This document shows positions 1-7,171 of a stretch of 64,000 nt of DNA, in pieces. The stretch's first letter is position 1. Each line of letters begins with the position of its first letter. The notes under the pieces are model-generated. The model made no database searches. It worked only from the letters and a program-made list of their open reading frames with translations, and was not told where the DNA came from. Origin of the DNA: Galbibacter sp038433465 (GTDB lineage Bacteria > Bacteroidota > Bacteroidia > Flavobacteriales > Flavobacteriaceae); contig NZ_JAESVF010000006.1 of the NCBI RefSeq assembly GCF_038433465.1, positions 110,787 to 174,786 on the forward strand, given 5' to 3'. The translations under genes and the position numbers were made by a program.

Positions 1-1
1 T

Positions 2-745
2 GAAAAATCAGAAGAAGAAATTCTTGGCATCCGAAAGCGTTTTTATAAGCATATGGCCGATTTGTTTATGGAAATGATAAAAACATTAAGTATGTCTCAA
101 GAAGAAATGAAGAAAAGGGCAAAATTTCATAATACCGAACTCCTTGATGAATATGCCAAACAAAACAAAAGCGTAGCACTACTCTGCGGGCATTATGCAA
201 ATTACGAGTGGGTACTTTCATTAGGGCAGCACATTCAGCATGATGGCTTCGGAATTTACGCACCGTTATCGAACAAATATTTTGACAAACTCATTAAGAA
301 AACCAGAAAAAAACACGGTGGCACTTTAGTTTCTAGATACGAAACAGCACGACTTGTTTTGAAGAATTACAAAGAGCAACATTTATCGTTATACGGTTTT
401 GTTAACGACCAATCTCCACAGGTGAGTCATACTCGCTATTGGAGAGAATTTTTCGGAACCGTTGTGCCGGTACATACTGCTGCTGAAACATTAGCCAAAA
501 AATTTGATATGGCTATTGTTTTTTTCTGTGTAAAGAAAATAAAAAGAGGTTATTACGAAACAACTATTGTGAATATTACCGACAATCCAAAACAGTATAA
601 GGATTTTGAAATTACTGACATTTACACCAAAATGTTGGAAGAAGAAATTCGTCGAAAACCTGAATATTATTTATGGACGCACAACCGATTTAAACACCGA
701 AATAAAGTTCCTGCTGAATTCCAAAAAGCAACTAATCCTGCATAA
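2..745 (+). CDS. Lysophospholipid (lipid A) acyltransferase, LpxL/HtrB family, 5' truncated by window edge
   Basis: The frame is open from base 2 with no start codon before the ATG at 53, and the peptide upstream of that ATG continues naturally (EKSEEEILGIRKRFYKH), so the real start lies outside the window. The family transfers a secondary acyl chain from acyl-ACP to lipid A precursors at the inner membrane. The family H-x4-D/E catalytic motif is visible as HYANYEW, about 66 residues into the visible part. A typical member is about 290 residues, so roughly 45 N-terminal residues, including the membrane anchor, are missing here. The C-terminal WTHNRFKHR stretch is also typical. It is followed by a repeat-containing gap and no obvious terminator. 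Which acyl position it modifies cannot be told. Confidence 0.88.
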   Translation, partial: EKSEEEILGIRKRFYKHMADLFMEMIKTLSMSQEEMKKRAKFHNTELLDEYAKQNKSVALLCGHYANYEWVLSLGQHIQHDGFGIYAPLSNKYFDKLIKKTRKKHGGTLVSRYETARLVLKNYKEQHLSLYGFVNDQSPQVSHTRYWREFFGTVVPVHTAAETLAKKFDMAIVFFCVKKIKRGYYETTIVNITDNPKQYKDFEITDIYTKMLEEEIRRKPEYYLWTHNRFKHRNKVPAEFQKATNPA

Positions 746-1150
746 GAGGTTTTTGGTTTTAAGTTTCTTGTTTGAGGTTTCTTGTTTTTAATTGCAAAGT
801 TTCAACCGATAAAATCTTAACTCGTCACCACTTCACTTCTCCTAAAAGGTGTGATACCTCGACTCCACTCGGTATGACAGCGAGAGAACCTTAACTTATT
901 ATCTCATTAACTCTTTCACTTCTACTAAACAATTAACCGATTAAACACTTCAACAGTTAAACTTTATGTGATACCTCGACTCCGCCTGTCTAACGACAAA
1001 GGCAGGCTCGGTATGGCTAAAAGAAAACCTTAACTTATTATCTCATTCTCTATTTCACTTCTACAAAAAACCACAAACGCCAACCTGAACTTGATTCAAA
1101 TTAGCGTTTGGGTAGAGAAAGAATCTCTCTCAATATATATGATTATTACT
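746..1150. other. Gene-free stretch with repeats
   Basis: About 400 bases between two convergent genes with no credible coding frame. It holds a tandemly repeated segment with two CTCGA-type palindromic units (851-1061) set in very AT-rich sequence containing strings of ATTAA. No clear intrinsic terminator was recognised for either flanking gene. Confidence 0.7.
851..1061. repeat. Tandem pair of CTCGA-type intergenic palindromic repeats
   Basis: Two units begin GTGATACCTCGACTCC (851 and 968) and end in CTCGGTATG. Each is followed by the same flank, AACCTTAACTTATTATCTC, so unit plus flank was duplicated in tandem. The second unit carries an extra inverted module (GCCTG...CAGGC, about 983-1006) at its tip that the first lacks; the same module, in reverse complement, is in the repeat at 42568. 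Related units lie near 12341, 12394 and 51822. Confidence 0.75.
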
Positions 1151-2539
1151 TTACAATCCTGCTACAGCTCCAATTTCAGCTATAAATTTATCAGCTAAGG
1201 CATCGGCTTCTTGTTGTGAGCTTGCTTCTGTGTATATTCTAATAATTGGTTCGGTATTCGACTTTCTTAAATGCACCCAATTCTCTGGAAAATCAATCTT
1301 CACACCATCAACAGTAGTTATATCTTCGTTAGCATAGCGCTCTTCCATTGTTTTTAAAATAGCATCCACATCGAGTTCTGGAGTTAAAGCAATTTTCTTT
1401 TTACTCATAAAATACGATGGATAACTCGCACGCAATTCGGCAACCGAAATTTCTTTTTCAGCCAAATGTGTTAAAAACAAACCTACTCCAACCAAAGCAT
1501 CACGACCGTAATGACTTTCAGGATAAATAATTCCGCCGTTACCTTCTCCTCCAATAATTGCGTTATTCTTTTTCATGAGTGTAACAACATTTACCTCGCC
1601 AACTGCCGAAGCTTCATAAGTTCCTCCATGTTTTTCAGTAACATCACGAAGTGCTCTTGAAGACGACATATTAGAAACCGTATTTCCTTTTGTTTTTCCC
1701 AATACATAATCGGCACAAGCCACCAACGTATATTCTTCACCAAACATTTCTCCATCGTTACTAATAAATGCTAGTCTATCTACATCTGGGTCTACTACAA
1801 TTCCCAAATCGGCTTTCTCTTTTACAACCAATTCGCAAATATCGGTAAGGTGTTCTTTTAACGGTTCTGGATTGTGTGGAAACTGACCGTTTGGTGTGCA
1901 ATACAACTCAACCACTTCTACTCCTAATTCTTTTAATAACTTCGGAATAGCAATGCCTCCTGTAGAATTCACACCATCAACCACAACTTTAAATTTAGCT
2001 TGCTTTATTTTTTCAGCATCAACTAAAGGTAAATTCAACACTTCGTCAATATGAATATCGATATAAGAATCGTTTACTGTAATTTCGCCTAAATCGTCAA
2101 CTTCAGCAAAATTAAAATCTTCGCTATCGGCAATTTCTAAAATAGCTTGCCCGTCGGCACCGCTTAAAAATTCCCCTTTATTATTGAGTAATTTTAAAGC
2201 ATTCCACTGCTTCGGATTGTGACTTGCGGTTAAAATAATTCCTCCATCGGTTTTTTCCAACGGAACAGCAATTTCTACTGTTGGCGTCGTTGAAAGACCT
2301 AAATCGATTACATTGATACCGAGACCAACCAAAGAAGATGCAACTAAATTTTGAATCATTTCTCCAGAAATTCGAGCATCGCGACCTATTACAACGGTTA
2401 ATTTTTCACCTTTAGCTTGCGATTTTAACCATGTTCCATATGCCGAAGCAAATTTCACAGCGTCCAAAGGCGTTAAATTCTCACCTGTTGCTCCGCCAAT
2501 AGTTCCACGAATTCCTGATATTGATTTTATTAATGTCAT
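1151..2539 (-). CDS. glmM: Phosphoglucosamine mutase
   Basis: An alpha-D-phosphohexomutase of 462 residues that interconverts glucosamine-6-phosphate and glucosamine-1-phosphate in the cytoplasm, feeding UDP-GlcNAc for peptidoglycan and lipid A. All four family signatures are present: the active-site serine loop TASHNP (Ser106), the metal loop DPDVDRL near residue 250, the sugar-binding GEGNGG, and the C-terminal phosphate loop RKSNTEPIIRIY. The ATG start gives the normal N-terminus (SISGIRGT). It lies 10 bases downstream of the MRJP-like lipoprotein gene on the same strand and probably shares its transcript. Phosphomannomutase activity is possible because the family overlaps, but glmM is the usual assignment for this flavobacterial form. 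Confidence 0.88.
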   Translation of the reverse strand: MTLIKSISGIRGTIGGATGENLTPLDAVKFASAYGTWLKSQAKGEKLTVVIGRDARISGEMIQNLVASSLVGLGINVIDLGLSTTPTVEIAVPLEKTDGGIILTASHNPKQWNALKLLNNKGEFLSGADGQAILEIADSEDFNFAEVDDLGEITVNDSYIDIHIDEVLNLPLVDAEKIKQAKFKVVVDGVNSTGGIAIPKLLKELGVEVVELYCTPNGQFPHNPEPLKEHLTDICELVVKEKADLGIVVDPDVDRLAFISNDGEMFGEEYTLVACADYVLGKTKGNTVSNMSSSRALRDVTEKHGGTYEASAVGEVNVVTLMKKNNAIIGGEGNGGIIYPESHYGRDALVGVGLFLTHLAEKEISVAELRASYPSYFMSKKKIALTPELDVDAILKTMEERYANEDITTVDGVKIDFPENWVHLRKSNTEPIIRIYTEASSQQEADALADKFIAEIGAVAGL

Positions 2540-2549
2540 CTGTTATATC

Positions 2550-3575
2550 TTATTTTAAACTAACTTTTTTTATACTGAACGAAATATCTTCGATACTCCC
2601 TTTTGCCAAATGAATTGCCGAATTTGTGTAATACAATTCTCCGTTAAAAATACTAAATGTATCTGCCCATTGAATATCCTCTGAGCTATCTAAAAATACC
2701 GTTTCTTGGTTATTTTGCACATCGTATTTCATTATTTTATGATGTTCTAAATCGGCGTAATACAAATTCCCGTCTGCATCCATAATCATTCCATCTGGCG
2801 CAGTCGTTTTAGTAACAAACTCTACACTTTCTGCTACTTCACTTTTCTTCTTTTTCACTAAAATCTCAACAGGAATTCTGTACAAACTATACCCTGTTAG
2901 CGCATGAAAATACAGCATATCATTTTTAAGGTCGAGCGCTATCCCGTCTGAATGCACTGTATTTTCCCATTTCTCACCATCAATCGTTAAAAAGTCTTGT
3001 TCACTTTTTGTGGAAGAATGATTGTCTAAAACACGCTTCGTATTACCATTTTTCAAGTTCAATATTACAATTCCTGCATGTCCAGAATCTGTAAAATAAG
3101 CCAATTGACGTTTTTCGTCGATACGAACATCGTTAATGTACGAATCTTTGTGATACGCATTTTTAAGAAATGTATAAGTTTTCAATAAATTGTTGGTGTT
3201 TAAATCGAAAACAAAAACTTTAGGCGCTCCCAAAACCCCTTTAAATTTAGGATTTCGAGTATCTAAAACATACAATTTATCACCCGAAGCAACCACCGAT
3301 TGCACAGCTACAAAAGTAGTTTCTGCAAGCGGTTTTCCAAGCTCCCAATTGTTCCAAGATTCCGAAGGAAAGGCTACAGATTTCCCGTCTTTTACTTCTA
3401 CAACAGCATTCTCAACCCCTGCTCTCCATCTTGGAAAATTGGCAAAAACTCGTCCAGAATTACTTACGGTTACCCCTGTAACTTGTTGCCCTTGAAAAGT
3501 TGCTACAGTTTGAACAGAATTTCCACTACAGCCTACAATTAACATTGTAAAAAGTGCATAAAATAGTATTCTCAT
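2550..3575 (-). CDS. Secreted lipoprotein, major royal jelly protein (MRJP/Yellow)-like beta-propeller
   Basis: About 341 residues from the ATG at 3575. An in-frame TTG at 3593 would add MLKSKE but spoils the signal peptide, so I prefer the ATG, which has an AAAGTAAAGAA purine stretch before it. The signal is MRILFYALFTMLIVGC with a lipobox cysteine, so it is a lipoprotein. The mature part resembles the MRJP/Yellow family: a PRW motif in NFPRWRAG, VQSVV, YVLDTRNP, and FTDSGHAGIVILNL, all typical propeller strands. Bacterial members have no settled function; some are grouped with SMP-30-like lactonases. The job here is unknown. It precedes glmM by 10 bases. Confidence 0.75.
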   Translation of the reverse strand: MRILFYALFTMLIVGCSGNSVQTVATFQGQQVTGVTVSNSGRVFANFPRWRAGVENAVVEVKDGKSVAFPSESWNNWELGKPLAETTFVAVQSVVASGDKLYVLDTRNPKFKGVLGAPKVFVFDLNTNNLLKTYTFLKNAYHKDSYINDVRIDEKRQLAYFTDSGHAGIVILNLKNGNTKRVLDNHSSTKSEQDFLTIDGEKWENTVHSDGIALDLKNDMLYFHALTGYSLYRIPVEILVKKKKSEVAESVEFVTKTTAPDGMIMDADGNLYYADLEHHKIMKYDVQNNQETVFLDSSEDIQWADTFSIFNGELYYTNSAIHLAKGSIEDISFSIKKVSLK

Positions 3576-3795
3576 TTCTTTACTTTTTAGCAAATATAAC
3601 GGTTTTCAGATGCAAATTAGTGTTCTATTCCGCATTCAAAATAGTTATCGAACTTGTAAATCAACGCTATTTATTTATACTGAAAGAATTAAGTGTTGAA
3701 TTTTGTCAATTCAACTTATAGAAAATTATTCAACTATTGTAAGATATTATCGTAAAAAGTAAGTGCCATTTCAATGGAATTTGTACATTTAGTAA

Positions 3796-4380
3796 ATGAA
3801 TTTTTTAGCGCACATTTATTTATCTGGAGAAAACCCTGAAGTAAAAGTAGGAAACTTTATGGCTGATAGCATCCGAGGGAAACAATATCTAAAGTATCCC
3901 GAAGGATATAAAAAAGGTATTTTATTACATCGGGAAATCGATACGTATACCGATGCTCACCCAACTGTTCGTCTCAGCACCAAAAAATTACACAAAAACT
4001 ACGGGCATTACAGCGGAGTTATTGTAGACATTTTTTACGATCATTTTTTAGCTAAAAATTGGAGTGACTATTCTGAAACTCCGTTAGATATTTATGTAGA
4101 TAATTTTTACGATTTATTGGGAGAACACTATGCGATACTTCCAATGAATGTAAAAAAACTAATGCCTTATATGATTGCCGATAATTGGTTGCTGAATTAT
4201 GCAAAACTCGATGGGATTTCAAGAGTTCTTGACGGCATGAATCGTAGAACAAAAAACAAATCGAAAATGAATTTTGCCATTGAAGATTTACAAACACATT
4301 ATCGCGAATTTGAAACAGAATTTACTTCATTTTTTGAAGAATTACGTACGTTTTCAACTCAAAAGCTTAACTCCCTATAA
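3796..4380 (+). CDS. acpH: Acyl carrier protein phosphodiesterase (AcpH family)
   Basis: 194 residues, the usual family length. The family removes the 4'-phosphopantetheine arm from holo-ACP. The recognisable features are the N-terminal MNFLAHIYLSG, the NFMADSIRGK stretch, LHREIDTYTDAHP and IVDIFYDHFLAKNW; the histidine and aspartate pattern matches the HD-like active site of this family. It starts at an ATG after a 220-base gap and is followed 3 bases later by ggt, so it is probably the first gene of an acpH-ggt-membrane protein operon. The physiological role of ACP hydrolase in Bacteroidota is not established. Confidence 0.85.
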   Translation: MNFLAHIYLSGENPEVKVGNFMADSIRGKQYLKYPEGYKKGILLHREIDTYTDAHPTVRLSTKKLHKNYGHYSGVIVDIFYDHFLAKNWSDYSETPLDIYVDNFYDLLGEHYAILPMNVKKLMPYMIADNWLLNYAKLDGISRVLDGMNRRTKNKSKMNFAIEDLQTHYREFETEFTSFFEELRTFSTQKLNSL

Positions 4381-4383
4381 CCT

Positions 4384-6066
4384 ATGATAAAGAAAATAAT
4401 ATTACTCTTTGCTATTGTATTTATTAGTAGTTGCAAAGAGAAACATAAAAACAATCTCGGTGTTACTGCCCAAAACGGCATGGTAGTCTCTGCACGTGTG
4501 GAAGCTTCTAAAATTGGAGTAGATATTTTAAAACAAGGCGGAAATGCTTTTGACGCCATGATTGCTACCAAATTTGCGTTGGCGGTTGCCTACCCTTTTG
4601 CTGGAAATATTGGTGGAGGTGGTTTTATGGTATATCGGTTAAATGATGGTACTACTGGCTCACTCGATTTTAGAGAAAAAGCGCCGATTTTGGCTTCAAA
4701 AAACATGTATTTGGATTCGTTAGGAAATATCATTCCAAATAAAAGTACTGTCGGTGCCACAGCAGTTGGTGTTCCTGGAACGGTTGCTGGAATTTTTGAA
4801 ATTCATAAAAAATTTGGCTCTCTACCGATGGAAACCCTTATTCAACCTGCTATTGACATGGCGAATAAAGGTGTTATTGTTACCAAAAAGCAAGCAGAGA
4901 AACTTGCCTATGCTCGAAATATTATTGCTGAAACAAGTAGTGACACAGTACTTTTTGCAAATCATTTTTCTGAAAATGATTCTATTAAATACCGTGCCCT
5001 TGCCAAAACTTTAGAAATTATTAAAAAGCAAGGTCAAGACGGATTTTATAAAGGTGTTGTAGCTGAAAAAATGGTAGCATTTCTTCAGCAAAATGGAGGA
5101 ATCATCACTTTAGAAGATTTATCAAAATACCGCGCTGTTTGGAGAGACCCCATCGAATTTCAGTATAAAAACATGAAAGTTATTTCAATGGGCCCTCCTA
5201 GTAGTGGCGGAATCACTTTAGCACAAATCATGAAAATGATTGAATTGTATAATCTCGATACGCAACACAATTCAGTAAAAGCAATTCAACTTATCACAGA
5301 AGCCGAACGCAGAGCATATGCCGATAGAGCTTATTTTTTAGGTGACCCAGATTTCACAGAAATCCCTGTTTCGGAAATTACTAACAACACTTATTTAAAC
5401 CAAAGAATGGAATCTTTTTCTTACGAAAAAGCAACCCCGTCTGAAGATGTTTCTCACGGAAATATCGAGATTATTGAAAGTGACGAAACCACGCACTTTT
5501 CTATTGTTGATAGCTTCGGAAATGCAGTTTCTGTAACTACAACGCTGAATGGCGCGTATGGTTCTAAATTATATTCCGAAGAATTAGGGTTCTTTTTCAA
5601 TAATGAAATGGACGATTTTAGCTCAAAACCTGGAACTCCAAATATGTTCGGACTTATTGGTGGCGAAGCAAATAGTATAGCTCCAGAAAAAAGGATGCTT
5701 AGTAGTATGACTCCTACTATTGTCGAAAAAAACGGAAAACTATTTATGGTTGTTGGAACTCCAGGTGGCTCTACCATTATCACTTCTGTTTTACAGACAA
5801 TTTTAAATGTAGCGCATTACGATATGGGGATGCAGGAAGCTGTAAATGCTCCACGTTTTCACCATCAATGGTTGCCAGATGAAATCAGAATGGAACCCAA
5901 TGCTTTTGATAAAAAAACAATTGAAACTTTAAAAGAACTCGGTTATAAAATTAACGAATCTAACGCAAGAATTATCGGACTTGTAGACGCTATTTTGGTG
6001 CTTCCAAACGATGAGCTAGAAGCTGGTGCCGACAAGCGAGGAGACGATACAGCCGTTGGATATTAA
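4384..6066 (+). CDS. ggt: Gamma-glutamyltransferase (lipoprotein precursor)
   Basis: 560 residues, full length for the family. It cleaves gamma-glutamyl bonds, for example in glutathione, by autoprocessing into two subunits. A lipoprotein signal (MIKKIILLFAIVFISSC) places it in the periplasm or on a membrane. The autoprocessing and catalytic threonine is Thr370 in ETTHFSIVD, followed by the expected GNAVSVTTTLN. Substrate-loop features NNEMDDFSSKPG and SSMTPTIV are also present, as is the terminal GDDTAVGY. It is 3 bases behind acpH and 12 before the next gene. The Ser-Ser motif that binds gamma-glutamyl groups in E. coli corresponds here to LSSMTPT. Confidence 0.93.
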   Translation: MIKKIILLFAIVFISSCKEKHKNNLGVTAQNGMVVSARVEASKIGVDILKQGGNAFDAMIATKFALAVAYPFAGNIGGGGFMVYRLNDGTTGSLDFREKAPILASKNMYLDSLGNIIPNKSTVGATAVGVPGTVAGIFEIHKKFGSLPMETLIQPAIDMANKGVIVTKKQAEKLAYARNIIAETSSDTVLFANHFSENDSIKYRALAKTLEIIKKQGQDGFYKGVVAEKMVAFLQQNGGIITLEDLSKYRAVWRDPIEFQYKNMKVISMGPPSSGGITLAQIMKMIELYNLDTQHNSVKAIQLITEAERRAYADRAYFLGDPDFTEIPVSEITNNTYLNQRMESFSYEKATPSEDVSHGNIEIIESDETTHFSIVDSFGNAVSVTTTLNGAYGSKLYSEELGFFFNNEMDDFSSKPGTPNMFGLIGGEANSIAPEKRMLSSMTPTIVEKNGKLFMVVGTPGGSTIITSVLQTILNVAHYDMGMQEAVNAPRFHHQWLPDEIRMEPNAFDKKTIETLKELGYKINESNARIIGLVDAILVLPNDELEAGADKRGDDTAVGY

Positions 6067-6078
6067 AAATAAAACAGT

Positions 6079-6786
6079 ATGAACATCATTAAAAAAATTG
6101 GAAAATTCATAGCCTTTTTGTTGCTCTTTTTTATTGTAATTGGAGCCGTAATTTATTTTGTTTATAACGAACCACTACCACAAGGAAAAGAAGGCCCGCA
6201 AGCCGAAGCCTTAGCCGATAAAATGCTAAAAGCCATCAACTATACCAACTACACAAAAACAAGGTATTTAGAGTGGACTTTTGCAGGGAAACACTCCTAC
6301 GTTTGGGATAAAGAAAAGAAATTGGCAGACGTAAAATGGGATAAATATTTGGTAAAACTCAATTTGAATAATTACGATAAAAGCACTGTTTTTATTGATG
6401 GTGTTAAAATGCACACCGAACCACGCCAAGAATTAATCGATACCGCAGTGAAATATTTCAACAACGATTCTTTTTGGCTAGTTGCACCATTTAAAATTCG
6501 AGATAAAGGCACAAAGCGAAGTATTGTTACGCTTAAAAATGGCAAGGAAGCACTTCTTGTTACTTATACCAGTGGCGGAAGCACTCCTGGAGATTCGTAT
6601 TTATGGACACTTACAGATGCTGGTTTTCCGCAGAGTTTTAAAATGTGGGTAAGTATTATTCCTATTGGCGGGGTTGAAGCTTCTTGGGACGATTGGAAAG
6701 TTATGGAAACAACAACCTACCTCCCATCCTCTCATAAACTCGCATTTTTCACTCTTGAGATGAGTAATTTAAAAGCGTATAACTAA
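6079..6786 (+). CDS. Membrane-anchored protein of unknown function
   Basis: 235 residues with one N-terminal membrane segment (about residues 10-29: IAFLLLFFIVIGAVIYFVY) and a soluble, tryptophan-rich domain that should face the periplasm. I do not recognise a characterised family. Visible elements are an EALADKMLKAINYTNYTKTRYLEWTF stretch and a later GGSTPGDSYLWTLT. The domain layout faintly recalls LolA-like or other lipid-binding folds, but that is only a guess. It sits 12 bases after ggt and ends the operon; the following 385 bases are gene-free. Confidence 0.7.
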   Translation: MNIIKKIGKFIAFLLLFFIVIGAVIYFVYNEPLPQGKEGPQAEALADKMLKAINYTNYTKTRYLEWTFAGKHSYVWDKEKKLADVKWDKYLVKLNLNNYDKSTVFIDGVKMHTEPRQELIDTAVKYFNNDSFWLVAPFKIRDKGTKRSIVTLKNGKEALLVTYTSGGSTPGDSYLWTLTDAGFPQSFKMWVSIIPIGGVEASWDDWKVMETTTYLPSSHKLAFFTLEMSNLKAYN

Positions 6787-7171
6787 CTATTCGTTTTAAT
6801 TTTCGGGCTCTATAAAATATGGATTTGACGAAAAGGACACTTTATTTTCAGAGAATAATAAGCTGTAAGCTATAGGCTCTAAGCAAATAGCGAGTAAAAA
6901 AATTAAATTTTCTTTACTTTATTACTGAAATTCCCCCTTCGAAGGGGGTTAGGGGGATGTAAAAAGTTGGAAGACGGAAGCCCGAATCCATTAGTTTCGA
7001 AGGCGATAAGCAAGCAACGAAAAAGAAATTCTCCTTGCTTCTCTGAATCTTTGCACCTACAAACAGGTTATATAAAATCAAAATTGAACACTACTATTTT
7101 AAGTTATCAACAAACTTAAGTAGCTTCAATAATTAGTCTTAAAATCGTAACTTAGCAGTTTTGTATTTTAT
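6787..7171. other. Gene-free stretch with a palindromic repeat
   Basis: About 385 bases between the last gene of the ggt operon and uvrA. It contains the perfect palindrome at 6933-6948 followed by TTAGGGGGATG, and otherwise AT-rich sequence. The uvrA promoter should lie in the last 100 bases, but I could not find a convincing -33/-7 pair. Confidence 0.6.
6933..6948. repeat. Palindrome CCCCCTTCGAAGGGGG
   Basis: A perfect 16-base palindrome, extended on the right by TTAGGGGGATG. Its G+C content stands out against the surroundings. Similar elements are scattered between genes in many flavobacterial genomes. It could act as a hairpin at the 3' end of the preceding transcript, although no U-run follows. 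Confidence 0.6.
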
